Assembly (NCBI RefSeq): GCF_018139145.2
Contig: NC_059480.1
Location: forward strand, 12,586,428 to 12,650,427
DNA from: Gymnogyps californianus
Lineage: Eukaryota; Chordata; Aves; Accipitriformes; Cathartidae
DNA: 64,000 nt
Direction: 5' to 3'
Part shown: in pieces, positions 50,861-63,400 of the stretch
How the letters are laid out: every line of letters begins with the position of its first letter
How positions within the stretch are numbered: position 1 is the first letter of the stretch
The notes under the pieces: model-generated
The model's database searches: none
What the model saw: the letters and a program-made list of their open reading frames with translations, nothing else
Told to the model about the DNA's origin: nothing
Program-made: the position numbers and the translations under genes

Positions 50861-52667
50861 ATCATGGTGTGGGCTGCAGCAAGCAGCCAGTAAGTGCAAC
50901 GCAGAGGAAGGCTAGTTAAAAACACAGAGAGTTCTGTAAATGGCCTGTGTGTCCTTGGTTTGACTACTGATGTTTCCAGAAGCCATAGTGTTGTTGGTTA
51001 ATTCCTCTTTCCAAATGCATTGTATATCTAGTTTCCTCTTGCAGGAACAAGATTCCTCATACCGGAACACGAATTGTTCCCGTATGAAAGCAGTGGACAA
51101 GAAGTCTACACCAGAGTATAATTCTCCAAGAATTTGCTGGTCCTGACCTGAACCTGCTTTTATTTCTTGCACTAATGTTCATTGCTGCTTCGCTCCACAC
51201 CTGCTCTGGTGGCCTGTAACCTCTGGCTCGTTTGAGCTCTGCGTTTGACATGTGTTGCACCTTCTACCTTTTGTATATGAAATCTGTGTTGTGTTATCAG
51301 CTTTTGCGTTAATGGGAATCTGGGTGTAGTTATGTGTAGTGCAGCTCCTGCATAAACAGTACAGTCAAGGGATGGCAGGAGATGTCGGGGTGAATGCTTT
51401 TGGGCTATTGCAGATCCTTGGATCCTATGATCTTAAACAGTAACTTTTCACTTTCCCTGCAGTTCAGAGAGGTAGAAGTAGGGGAGACAGTCCACCACCT
51501 ATTCTGGACAACAATTTTTTCTCTGGGAAGTGAGAATGCCAATGTTTCTCATCCCTTACTTGGGAATTAACCATATGGAGATAATTCTCATTAGTGACTT
51601 GCAATAAATTCACCAACCAGCTGGCAGATGAAACTGATGGGGAAAGTATAAATTTCCTTATTATATGAATAAAGATATAGGGATGGTTAAATAAACTATG
51701 AACATTAGTTTGAAAGAGATTATATTGTTAGGTGTTTTGCAGGCTATTTAGTTTTCTTGTGAGATCAATACTACATCTACAACATTTTTCTAAAATGCTT
51801 GTAGAAAATGTATTCTTAAACTGTCTCAATAGAGATTAACATAGCAGAATTTCTGAGATACGTAAGCCCTCTGAATAAAATATGCTATTGACTATCTTTG
51901 CTTATGGGAAATTAGTTAAAAAGCTCACCGCCGTAAAAGCTTTTGCCTTTTTTTAATAGATCAACCTTGTAACTCTGCTTAGTGATTGTGTATCCTGCAT
52001 TCTGCTTATCAGTTAGCTTTTGGTGTTTATACTCTGAATGCATGTGATATGCAGTAAACTGCTGTTGTTTATTTTTATATATTATTTTCTATACAATAAT
52101 ATATATAATCTGTAGTATGTATTATGTAATTCAGTTCTTTCAGAACTGAGCTATGACAGTTCATCAATAAATAGATATGAAGGAATAAGGAAAGACAAGG
52201 CAGAACTGACACAAAGAAACAGAGATGCTTTTGATGGATGAGGTCACGGTATGGTGAAGTCCAGATGCTAGTTATACATTAAAAAGCTCTACACCTTTGC
52301 TAGGGAAGGAGCCCTGGGTTCCAGGTCTTACAGCTCGAACTGGAATTTGCTGCTAGCTGACTGCCAAAATTACTGGTTGAGCCAGTCCAGAATTAGAGCG
52401 CAGTCAGAAGTCCAGAAACAACTGTGCACATGGAAGTCTTGACTAAATAAATTGAATTCCTTCAGAGAAGAGAAAATTGAATTTGTGGAAGGGAAGGGAG
52501 ATCAAGATGAAGAGGTAGGAAAGGAAAAGGGTTATGCAGCTGTATAGCTGCTATTGCCTCTGACACAGTACTCATGAGGTGGAAGGTGTTTAAGGTTTTT
52601 TCTGCCCCTGAAAAATCCAGATCTGGTTACAGATATGGATTGAGAGGTTCCCACAGCAAGATACCCT

Positions 52668-52725
52668 GTGTCCTAGTAGTTAGAGTGGTCACAGAGGAGA
52701 AAGATTCAAATCTCTGCAGCAGACC
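52668..52725 (+). mobile_element. tRNA-derived SINE head relic
   Basis: CTAGTAGTTAGAGTGGTCA resembles a tRNA A box (TAGTGGTTAGAGCA type), and AAGATTCAAATCTCTG 28 bases later resembles a B box (GGTTCAAATCC). The pair and its spacing point to the 5' tRNA-like head of an old SINE, not a working tRNA: it has no acceptor stem and the B box has lost its invariant GG. Confidence 0.35.
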
Positions 52726-53014
52726 TTGTGGCTTCCCCATTCTGGCTGAGAAGGGAAGAGCCTAGAGGCTTATTTTCTACTAATTTTGCTGTCTTTTAAA
52801 CATCATCTTCTTGAGAAGATACTCAGTTCTTATTTCTGGTACAATCCCCCTGAAGCTCCAATGAACAGCACTGAGAGTTGGCATGTGGTTTAAAGTTCAT
52901 CTGGGTGACAGCTTTAACTGGCAGTGGGAGATACTGGCAGTCGATATGTTATTTGTCCAGGGATATATGCAAGGAAAACAAGTGCTTTCGCTGTGAAGAC
53001 ACACTAACATAGGA

Positions 53015-53140
53015 AGAAAATGAAAAGTATGTAAACTAAATAAAAACATCATATTAGAAATAAAAGGAAAGAAAAAAAGACAACAAAGGGGAAGAAGAGG
53101 AATGAGAGATGAGAGGAAAGAGAAAATTAAAAGAAATAAC
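53015..53140. repeat. Purine-rich tract
   Basis: A long A/G-rich stretch including GGAAAGAAAAAAAGACAACA and GATGAGAGGAAAGAGAAAAT. On the minus strand it would be a very long pyrimidine tract, but no good exon follows it. Confidence 0.55.
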
Positions 53141-54302
53141 CTGACATAAATTGAATAACCGTGATAGGTACTGAATTAAAACAGAGGGCTACAGAGAATG
53201 CAGCAAAGGTCTGAATTAGTAAAAGATTGAGATGTCAAATACAAAAAAGTCAGACAAATGAAAATAGAATACCACAGGGGGAAAAAGAATAATCAGAGCA
53301 GCAAAACTATCTTCCAAGATAAAATTTACTACTATAAGGAATGCTAGCTTGGACATGATAGGGCATGAAAGGTGTTACATTCATTTACACTTTCTGTGTT
53401 GTATTGCTGAGTTTTGTCAACAGAGATAGGTGTTAATTCACAGGGCACAGCTGGGACACTGGATGTGTTATTGTTATTCATAAACTTGATTATTTTCATT
53501 TTTAATAAAAGGAGAAAATTAGATGCCTATTGACTTCTGAAGAAATGAGCTTTTCACAAAACATGCATTCGGTCAATTTTATACTACATTCAGCATTCTC
53601 TGATCTTTGATAATTCACGAGTGCTGCAAAGTAGAATATTTCTGAAATGATATATCTTTAAAATCCAATCAAGATTAGATTAAGATTAAGGTTCTGTGTC
53701 CTGGCCTTGGTCAGAATTTGGGCAGAGGTGTTGCAGGAATTCCTACCAAGATGCTTAGGAGAGTGATATTAGTGATTAGTCCCCTCAGACTCAGAATAAA
53801 TCAGTATCTTGGCGTGGTGCAATGGAGTGTTATGCTAGCCCTTTTAATAGTGACTGAGTTGTAAAACTAAGGATATGGTCAGATATGAATAATATTCTTT
53901 TTCCTTTTTTTCCAAGAAACATTAGGGCAGTTAGGCACCTGAATTCCATTCAGTTTCAATGCAAGTTGAGACCCTAAATGCCTTCAGATATGTGCAAATG
54001 TGTAAATGTTAAGAATACTCAGTATGTAAGATACATTAAAATTCTGCCTAATGATATCTTTAATGTATCTTCAAGTGAATAGAGTATCTTATTCATGTCT
54101 TGCCCTAACTTATTTTCTACATTTATATCACTGTTGGGTGATTTCAATTTCAGTTCCAGTTGTGCAGTCTGAAAGAGTGCATGGGATGGTATTACCTCGA
54201 AACAGGAACACAGCTAGTATTAGGCACTTTTTTGCTTTTTGCTTTGGCAACTTGTCAACTGTAGCATTGCCTTCTCCCTAGTCATACTGCTGTTCCACTT
54301 AC

Positions 54303-54370
54303 CGTGCTGACGGACGTTATGTCTCTGTGTATTGACACTCTGTACATTTCTGCGGTTGTTGTAGGCAGTG
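54303..54370 (-). other. Exon-like segment, open on both strands
   Basis: On the minus strand, the tract CACCTTCCCTTTTTTGTC and an acceptor ending AAACGCAG precede 68 bases followed by CACG|GTAAGTGG, a near-perfect donor. Two frames are open: LPTTTAEMYRVSIHRDITSV and, in another phase, a second 22-codon run. The phase that follows directly from the 54951 exon hits TAA after 17 codons. The plus strand is also open here (54319-54462, 47 residues, starting MSLCIDTLY). CpG is locally high (five within about 75 bases), unlike the surroundings. It could be an alternative, terminal or noncoding exon, or a constrained noncoding element. Confidence 0.22.
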
Positions 54371-54950
54371 CTGCGTTTGAAGCAATGCCATACATGTATG
54401 ACAAAAAAGGGAAGGTGACAGATGAACAGCTGCAGCTTGTTAAATGGTCTCCTTTAGTTTAAAGTTTTCAAGTTCACAATGAACTTAGGGTTCCATGTGA
54501 ACAATAACTGAAAAATATTTTCAGAAACCTGACCTACTAGAATTGAACATTACACATTCTCCTTTTTTATTCCAGGGGACTAAACGTTGTTCTGAGATGT
54601 CTCATTTCCATAAATGCAGCATTTGGAAGGTGACAAATATTTGGATTTATCAAGGCAATACTTCTATTATTTTGTTTATTAGACCTCTCAGGATATCTTT
54701 GCATTTATTTATAATTTTCTTCAAAACTCTATAACATTTTTGGCACAAAATTTTCATGAGTGCATGCACATTGAAAAAATATATCTCCTCTCTTTGTACC
54801 TTGTACAATAAAGATATTTTGCAACTCCTTTTTTATTTTCAACTTGCCTGTTTTAAACATTTTCAGCTATAACACTACTTTTGACAAACATGATCTGCCA
54901 ACAGTTGAACAGTTTTTAATTCAGCATGTATGTCTAAAATCTTGACATAC

Positions 54951-54999
54951 CTGGCTTGCAGCTTCTGCTTTCAGATCTTCATCTGGATCTATGCCAACT
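54951..54999 (-). CDS. Candidate internal coding exon of an unidentified gene
   Basis: On the minus strand a pyrimidine-rich acceptor (GTTCTTGTGGTTTTTTTAACAG) precedes a 49-base segment followed by a near-consensus donor, CCAG|GTATGT. Two of the three frames contain a stop. The third, entered one base in, reads VGIDPDEDLKAEAASQ: an acidic, helix-prone, protein-like run that ends on a complete codon. The upstream candidate exon at 59732-59976 leaves two bases (CA), and the first base here (A) completes CAA (Gln), so the reading frame joins. I do not recognise the protein. Splice-like pairs also arise by chance in long noncoding DNA, so the call rests on both signals being strong, the phase fit and the composition. 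Confidence 0.33.
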
Positions 55000-55479
55000 C
55001 TGTTAAAAAAACCACAAGAACAAAGACATATGGTAATGATCTGATGTATATTAGAGAGCTTTGAGGGTAGAAATGTTTCTCTTGTGCCACTCATTTCCTA
55101 CTAGGTGAGAAATAGGGAGAAGAGCTGGCAAAACATTAAGGTCGCTTTTTAAATCAATGAAGTTCTTAAGTTTTTAGGAAACTTGAGATTCTTTTTAACT
55201 GCCACTCATAACACCTGAGATTAGATCTTCACCCTGGCTCTGATCCATATCTGGAGAGGGACAATCAAGTCATTAACCTGTGCTATGAAATCCTTAATTA
55301 CTGGCAGAAAAGAGGCGTTGAGGAGGAACTGGAGTTACGTATGCGGAGGATAGGACTGCAGGACTGGCATTTCTTGACTGTGCTGCATTATGGATAGCTT
55401 GTAGCATTTGGAAAGGGCTTTACTTGGCACACAAGGTGCAGGGAAGCAAATCAGGGGAGAGGAGATTGCAGTGGGTGAT

Positions 55480-55868
55480 TGGCCTGGTTTCAGCTGGGAC
55501 AGAGTTAACTTTCCTCTTAGTAGCTGGTACAGTGCTGTGTTTTGGATTTAGGGTGAGACTAATGTTGATAACACTCTGAGGTTTTAGTTGTTGCTAAGTA
55601 GCGCTTATCTTAAGCCAAGGATTTTCCAGTTTCCCATGCTCTGCCAGCAAGCAGGTGTGCAAGAAGCTGGGAGGGAGCAGAGCCGGGGCAGCTGACCCAA
55701 AATAGCCAAAGGGGTATTCCATACCATGGAATGTCATGCCCAGTATATAAACTGGGGGGAGTGGGCAGGGAGGGGCAGATCGCTGCTTGGGCATTGGTCA
55801 GCGGGTGGTGAGCAATTGCATTGTGCATTGCTTGTATTTTATTGGGTTTTATTTCTCTCTTTATATGG
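55480..55868 (+). mobile_element. 3'-truncated LTR of the same endogenous retrovirus family, plus strand
   Basis: From TGGCCTGGTTTCAGCTGGGA this copy follows the minus-strand reading of the LTR at 34292 almost base for base. It shares the block around TTTTGGATTTAGGGTGAGAC, the AGCGCTTAT block, a TATATAA box at 55744-55750 and the GCGGGTGGTGAGCAA block. Similarity stops near the run ATTGGGTTTTATTTCTCTCT, so about 200 bases of the far end (the A/T-rich part and the CACGTGGTGCTTAG-type terminus) are missing. Because one end is lost, no target-site duplication can be read. It lies in the opposite orientation to the other two copies. The third base of the terminus is G where the other copies have T. 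Confidence 0.88.
55744..55750 (+). promoter_or_regulatory. TATA box of the truncated LTR
   Basis: TATATAA lies about 265 bases into the LTR, where U3 is expected to end. The same box is kept in the complete copy on the minus strand (plus 34604-34612). Downstream sequence of the element is partly intact, so a residual initiation site is possible. Nothing shows that it is active. Confidence 0.5.
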
Positions 55869-58800
55869 AATACTTCACGAATTTGTGTGCAAGATGATGA
55901 GAAGCTGGGTGGTGTTTTACTAATATGGACAGAAAAAAAAAATTGGCTGTTAAAAGTGATGTGGTGGAAGAATTGACGTATTTTGAATATGGCTGATACT
56001 CAGAACTGAGGAGAAATGCAGCTGAGAGATGTTATGAGTTGAATGACAGAGGCTTGTGCTGATGTTCACACCAAGAAAGGAAGGAGAGCAGTGAGGGATG
56101 ATGAATAACGAACCTTCTTATCACCAAAATCTGAAGCTCACAGCTAGGGTGACCAACAGCCCCCGAATGCCTCACAAACTCCCACATAGTATCAGGTCCA
56201 CTGAGCCAATACAGAATTTACTGATGCAAAGAAAATGTACTCTTTCACTAGATATTCATTTAAGGCCGCTTCACTATTTTTCTGATAGTCGTCCTTCTTG
56301 AGTATATTTTTGCTTTTGGTAATAACACATCAAAATAGATTTTAAAATAATATTTAATATTAATAATTACATACCTCAGCATTCTTTCCCGTAAATATTA
56401 TGCATACATGCTTATTCAGTCAGAGACAATGACAGGAACTATATGCAAAGTAGATGCTTTTTATATGTAAATACCAAATAGAAGAGAAAAAAAGACGATT
56501 GTTTCTATCAGAGCTCTTGAGCTTCAACAAATCTGGTTCTTCAGGCATAAATATTTGTATCTTTTTATTAAAAATAATGATCCTGGTGCTGACTCAACAA
56601 GGAGACAGAATAAATAGCTGTTTCTTTTCCTTTTTTTTGTCCTGTTCTTTAAATTGCTAGAAAAAGCTTCTGATGGCACTAACCTATTCATTAGTTGAGT
56701 AAAGCAAGTTAGGTATTTTCTATTTCATTAAAATGGAAACATTTACATCGGAAAAGAAAAAGAAACATTCCACAGAGGTTTAACCATCTATCTGACATTG
56801 GATTTGTTATTGTCATGTACAGAACAGTGGTGTCTGGGGCCTTATCTGTGCTCGGCATTGTAAAACTAAGCAGCGTGAGACAGCCCTGCACCGCAGAGTG
56901 TACAGCATAAGTACACCAGGATGTGAAGGCTGAAATAGTGGCACAAATGCAAGTGCGATGGTACCAAACTCATAAAAAAGATCAGAATCAGAAAGAGAAT
57001 CCCAGTTTCCTAATTGCAATTACATGCCCTGTTTATTAGACTACGCTTATTCGCTCGATGTGTTCACCAGCAACACTACTTGGCCAATACAGAAAAACAC
57101 CAGCAGTACAATAGTTAAGGGTCTGCACAGTTCTGGAAATAAAAAAATTCAAAGCATTTACGCATGATAGGTGCAGCTGAAAGGCAAGGCTACAGCACAA
57201 ACTTCCCCGCACTCTCTTCTCCTTAATGAGCTTCACTTGACCTCAAAGAATCAGTCTCCTGGGACAGAAGTAATTTAGCCTTCATGCAGTTCTGAACTTA
57301 CTGGAGTTGAGAAACTGCCAGTTCTGACTGATTGTGTGTGTTGGAGTTGTGATGCATTTATTATAGAATGAGCTAAGACAACAGAAAACATTTCACCCGG
57401 GACTAAAAGGACTGTAATAGCAAATGTGAAAAAGGGTAGGCAACGGGGCCAATAGGAAGCAGAGTTTCTGGCTGTGATATCGTTTCAGTAACAGTGATAT
57501 AACTACTAACTAATCACATTGACAACAGGAATCCACTGGCATAGAAAAAAATCTGGATTTACAGAGTTTCACAGAATTTGTGGTATGCTTAAGCTTCTCT
57601 GCATGTATAATTTCTGATCCCTATAGTTACACAAATAGCTAGCTACCTGTTTTGCCTTGTTTATTCTGCAGACAATAGATTATTATAATATGGCACATAT
57701 GAAGATACTCACATGAAATCTTAACAGGAGTATTATATTTAAAGCCAGAAAAAACCAGCAATAAATATGTAATGAAATCAGACTTCTGTCTTAGATTTTT
57801 CACATATGAAAAAGAAAAGAAGACTTCTATGCCACGTGAATGCTACAGAGCCACAGCTGATGCTTTCCTTTGGTCTGGTCTCTACTCTTGTTTAAAACAC
57901 AGGGTCAGATGCCATTGCTGTTTTTTTCATGGAATAGTATCTCGCTACTGGAAATTAGTGTGGATAGCACAATCTTACCTATTGATTTAAAGTCCCTTGG
58001 GAAAAGGACCAGATCATTCTTTGCATTCTATGGGAGAGTTTTTAATGCATTAAAATAGCAATACATTTTTGTAATAATTTGAACATTAGCAATTTTATTA
58101 AGTATGCACAAAGCAGACTCAGTTCAGTCAGTTCTGAAATTGAGGCTAATTATTTCATATCCAAATATAGGCTTGGGAGCCTAACATCAGGCACCTAGCA
58201 TTGAAAATCATGGTCTGCTATAATTAACTCTGATATACTTGACATGAACTAGAATGCTATTTTTACATTGTAAATGTTGAAAAAACAAAGCATAATAAAT
58301 TATATGAGACAGTCAAGATAACTGAAATTAAGCACAGATATGCACTTCAAGTTTACATCCTTGACTTCCTCAAAAGACCTGCTAGATCTAATGCTATTGC
58401 CAGTAGAATTTGCAAACTTAAAATTTGTATAAGTTACTGTGAAGGCCTCTAAGAAATACTCCATTGTTTAATGTTTGTAGAAACATCTTTCCCCTTTTAA
58501 CCTTCTCAGTTTTCCATTTCTGTGAGAAGATTTAATGGATGGTCAGAAAATTATTTTCTTCGTATTTTTTGTCCTTTCTTGCTGTCACCTTTGTCTCTGC
58601 TCCTGTTATCTTGTTTTACTTCTTGCAGTCTTCCTTTTCTGTCCTTCTGTACCACTTTTCTGGTTGCTCTCTATTCCTTGTTCATTTCTTCTTGGCTCTT
58701 CTAAATGTGGTATGCTTTTATTTCTGCCTTTCTATTTTTGCATCTTTTTATTCTATACATTAAACATTTAGGATGACTTCTCTTCCATAAAAACAAATGC

Positions 58801-59731
58801 AATGACTTTTTAATCAGATCTGTATTGCAGTGGAGTTTATCTACTCTATGTATTTAGATAGGCTTTAGTAAAGTCTTAGATTCAAATGCCCTAGATATGA
58901 AGGAATTAAAAATCCTGAAAGCTGCTCTGTGTTGTTCTTTTTTCTTTGGGTCTTTTTTTTGGGGGGAGGGGTGTGTGTGGTTTTTTGTTTTCAAATAATG
59001 GCTGGATCAAAACCTAGATTTAGAGGTTGTTCAAAGTTGCTATATTCAAAATCTGGAAGTGAAGCTTGTGACTTCAGCCAGCCTCTAGCAATTAGGCCTA
59101 AGCATTGCTAGGAACTGTGCATTAGTCTGCAGAAGTACCCTTTACAGTTGGCAGTATTTAAATCCCCATATGCTATCAACTGCATCATTTTTTTTAGCTA
59201 CAGTCAGAATGCATTTGGTAATAAAAGGAGGAATTTGTCACCGAATACAAAGCAGTCGATAACATCTTTTCTTATGTGGTTTGAAATTAAAATGGATGGA
59301 AAGATAAATCCCAAATTGTCAGGGGAACCAGTAGTAAGAAATACAAAACCAATCCATAGGAATAGGGAATTGCAAATTTTTAATTCCCTCACTTCAAATC
59401 ACCACAAAGTCAACACTGTAGGATAAAATCTCTGCTTTCTACAGTGAAGCCACAGAAAAATGTATAGACTCATGTCTTCATGAGGATTTAGGCATGCAGA
59501 ACAGAACTTTCGGTGTCTATACTTACAAGTGTGATTCTCAGCCCTCCCTCACTTTAGGTGCCAAGAAATCTGTAAATAGAGACATTTCTCTGAAATCTGA
59601 ATTCTAATTACTGAAATTCTACTTGTGGGCCTGTATAGGCTTTCTGTATTTGCAGAATGGAGCCTGGTTCATGCAAGTTGAATCTTGCTTGCGGTCCCAC
59701 CTAGTCTAGTTTGCACCTACCATATACTCAC
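55869..59731. other. Noncoding stretch, no gene seen
   Basis: Unique DNA downstream of the truncated LTR. Open frames are below 95 codons, in overlapping phases, and lack splice support. Confidence 0.55.
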
Positions 59732-59976
59732 TGGTTAGCTGTGCTCCAGATGAAGCAGCTAGGACTGCTTTTATTTGAAAACATGTCCTGAGAGCAAATA
59801 GTTGGTTCTATCTCCTTTTTATTTAATGAGGGATCAATTAGAGTGTCCTGCAAAGAACTGGGAAGCCTCGTTTCATCAGTCACTTCAAACCGAGGTGATT
59901 CTACACCACACCTCTCAGAAGTGCTGTAAATACTGGCCTGGGTGGCGGCACTATCCACTGTCCTGCTGATGTTGTC
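59732..59976 (-). CDS. Candidate coding exon upstream of the 54951 exon, unidentified protein
   Basis: The minus-strand frame is open for about 107 codons (roughly 60050 to 59728) and its stop falls inside a donor: CTAACCA|GTGAGTATAT, where the intronic six bases are perfect. If spliced there, two bases are left over, which fits the one-base start of the exon at 54951-54999. The translation is rich in Ser, Thr, Asp, Glu and Pro (for example ESPRFEVTDETRLPSSLQDT) and would be a disordered linker. The 5' boundary is unsure: the AG at ACAACAG (giving 59976) has a weak pyrimidine tract, and AGs giving starts at 59965 or 59962 are alternatives. The family is not recognised. Confidence 0.28.
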
Positions 59977-60294
59977 CTGTTGTACCAAACACCTTTCAAC
60001 TTCAAGCACCAATGAAGCCCCAAGAAACAGTTGTTTATATGTGTATTATTTAATGCAGCTAATGATTTAATGAACAAAGCATCAGGCTTGGGAAAGTTTA
60101 CAAGAGAAATGTCTCCTAATGTGAGTAACAATCTTCCCTGATCTAAGCGTATGATGGTGAATGTGTACCTGATGGAACATGATATTACAGAGCTGTCAGA
60201 TAAGGGTCAGAATTAGCCATGTCTCTTCTAATTCCTTTTCTAGATCAATGGGGAAACAAAGGCAATTCAAGAGGTGAAAAGTCTGGCATCTCTT

Positions 60295-60400
60295 TCTGTT
60301 TCTGGCCTCATACTATAAAATGGGGATAATACTACTTCCTCCACCCCATTGCTCATCTGTTTTGTGTATTTAGCTTGTAAGTACACATGCTCTAAGCAAT
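60295..60400 (+). mobile_element. MIR-like SINE relic (core)
   Basis: CCTCATACTATAAAATGGGG followed by ATAATACTACTTCCTCC is close to the MIR core CTCATCTGTAAAATGGGGAT with its ATAATA tail. The following TTTGTGTATTTAGCTTGTAA fits a decayed 3' tail. Boundaries are approximate. Confidence 0.45.
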
Positions 60401-63400
60401 CTAGCTTAGAGCTATGATGTTGTTTAGAGCCCTAGGAGTGCTGCTGTGTAAAATAATTAATAACAATATTGACTTCTTGCTTGTCAAAGGTTTTACTGGA
60501 AGAACTCACCTTCTCAGTGCAATTGCCTCAGCCTTCCACTGGCTGTCTCACTGTAACTAAAAGAGTCTTTAAGCTTATGTCTCAAAAACTGCACATACCA
60601 GGAAGGGTTTTTTGAGTAAGTGATTTATAACCCAGTTTTCAAAGATGGCCATTAAACAGCATTTGCAACAGGAGTCTTGAATATTTTTGCATGAATAAAT
60701 CTGAAGCTTGTAGTTATCCATCATCAGCATATTGTATTCAGTACAGAATTATTAACTGCAAAGACTAGAAACATGAGCAAAATCCAAAAAAGATTGTTTC
60801 ACCATCTCTAATAAATCATTACAATTGAAATTAAAAAACCTTCAGGATAAGTAATGATTGCTCAGGCCATTATTCTTGTCCATGTGGCAGTAAGTGTGAT
60901 GTGTATTCCTAACAAACTGACACCTAAAACCTGCTTTTGCTTCTAGATTGCTTCCTTGCTGCTACATACTGCTATTGCTGTGGACTGATGCTGCAAAAAA
61001 CATCTGCTTTTTTTATAGTACAATATTTTGATTGACATAAACCCCATGGAGAATTATGGCATGAATATAGGTTCTTCAAAGTTCAGCTCAAGCTGATTTT
61101 GTTAATAAATGAAAAAACTAGTTTAAGGCAAGAATAATCACTTGTGTCTCAGCAGAAAGAACAAATCAGTTTAATTTCATGCTGAGAAGGATTAAAATAA
61201 ATTATCAGGTAAATGATGCTTCCTAAATGGTTATGACAGCTGTTTGTCATGTGGCTAATGCTTTCTATCGTATATACACAACATACTGAAATAGAACAAA
61301 GAGTATGATTTTAAACCTGTAGAATCATGTGAGTAAGAGATAAGTGTGCCATAGTTTGACTTTTGAACTTGTAATTTCATAAAACTGGTAAGATAATTTT
61401 TTGGGAAATGCTACTGCAAAACATTAGTCCTACGGTCAAGGTCTATGGACCATTTTTGGTGGACATATGGAGAACTACTTGGTTGCAGAGTTGGTAATTA
61501 AATTAATATGATAACTGTATACTAAGTAAAGAAGGGCTGTGATGCATGAAGATAATGCATAAATGCAAATAGAAGATAAGGCTGAAGAAGGAACTGTAGT
61601 GCTCTATAAGAGATCCACAAGTTATAGTCTCTAGATGTGATCTTAAGTATCAAAAAGATTGTGAAATTGTGGATAATGTCACTGCATAAAATTTTACCAA
61701 TCACTTCCCTACAGCTGTGCAGCTGTGTGAAGTAAAATCCTAAAATTTAAAAATAGATGATGGCTTACATTTACATTTATATCATGCACTTATGCAGATA
61801 GTAACTGGAACGATGAACTGGATCTCTCTTCTGTGAAACTCCCTCACTCTACTCTTTTTGCCCTTTGTTTTTGGTTTTCCCTTTATTTTTGTGTTTTCCT
61901 ATTTATATATGCTTATAGTCATATGTTATTCCTGTAGCTTTCATTGCACTGTGGTATGAGATCCAGCTACCACGCTCTGCTTTGCCGAGTAACAATTCAC
62001 TTGTATGTTTTATTTTTCTACTCCTGCCTTAGGGAGAAGAAAAGCCTTTCATAAAATGGTATTTTTAGTAGTCCAAATTTAGATTAATAAACTTTCTGTT
62101 TTGAAGTATGTGGAAAACTCCACCACTCTTCCCTCTTTTTTACATCCTTATCTGGAAAACGTGTATCTCAGATGCAATTGTTCTTCTAGGAACCTGGCAA
62201 TGTTCAGATCCCTCTGGCAGTTCAGCAAAACTTTGTTCTGTTCATTCCTTAGTAAGGACTGGACCGTATGTCGTATGCTTGTGTGTCAGCCATTCCCCTC
62301 TCCTTGCCCCAAAAGAGCAGTTTTTCTTCATCCTTCCTTTTTCTAAAATGCCCCCCATGGTTTTTGTGTAGACTATGAATTGCAGTGTGAGGGGAGGTTT
62401 CCACAAGGCGCTCAGCATGGGCCTAACCGCTCCCATTCAAGCCAATGTCACTGGTGTCACTCTAATTCAAAAGGAGCAAAGTTAGACCAGCACCGAGTGT
62501 TTCCAAAGAGCCTTTCCTTAATATTTTTGCTATCTCTCAGCATTCCTGAGCTACACAGGGATGTGGTGGTCATTTTAATTTTCCACTTATTGTACTGGCA
62601 TCACTCATCTGATGTAGGTTTCATTAACAGATTGACTGGTGAATGGCACTTCCTGGTATTGCTGTCATTTGCTATTTTCTCAGTGAAAGAAATAGATAGT
62701 TTCATGCAGCTCCTTTATGTAAAAAATGAGATCTATAGAGCAAGGTAAGCACTTTACTGCCTGCTTTTCAAGCTTTTAAATTTTGTCTGTAAGCTCCCTC
62801 TTGTTTTGAATAGCAAGAAGAGCAGAAAGTCCAGAACAGTGTCATAAGGTTACATGGCCATAGTCAGTTAATAGTCACTGCCCTTCTCAGTTACACTCTT
62901 TACTTATTGAACTCTTTACTTATTTACTTATGTGATTACTTGTAGGCAATCAGACATAGATTTATGGGCAAAGGATGGGAAAACTTGAAAGGACTGTAAT
63001 CCTCCTAAATTTTTATTTTTAATCTCAGCCACAGAAAAAAAACAAACCCTCAGCAAATCCAAAATTTGGGATAACTCCATTGCTACCAGAAGCCTTCTAA
63101 AATGAAAATCTCATGCTAACAGTAGAATCTTTAATATTAAAATGTTACAAAATTATTAAAAATTGAGTTTGTTCGAAATTGGAAAAAATCTGTTCAGACT
63201 CAATTGAGATGCAGACACCTCTGGAGAAAAACGTGGTTACAAGGTCACATCACTCAGGAATACTACATTGCAATTAGAGAAACTGAAAAATAGTAACACA
63301 TGAAAAATAATGTAACTTGAGTAATTTTCTAAAACTGCAAGATAAGTTTAAGCATGAGGAATGTGCATGATAGTAGCTGGGATATACAGTGCAGTTATCA

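Larger units (their letters stand above)
50000..54302. other. Noncoding stretch, no gene seen
   Basis: Two purine-rich tracts and a tRNA-head SINE relic are the only recognised parts. Confidence 0.5.

Noticed and set aside
51410..51440. GGATCCTATGATCTT as a possible CR1 3' terminal repeat
   Set aside because: It recalls the ATTCTATGATTCTATG tail of avian CR1, but no CR1 sequence is recognisable upstream and the repeat is not kept.
52673..52715. tRNA gene from A- and B-box-like motifs
   Set aside because: No acceptor stem, no anticodon arm and a degraded B box; it reads as a SINE head.
60510..60550. 41-base minus-strand segment with good acceptor and perfect GTGAGT donor
   Set aside because: All three frames contain a stop when the obvious acceptor is used, so it cannot be an internal coding exon. 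A 5' untranslated exon cannot be excluded.
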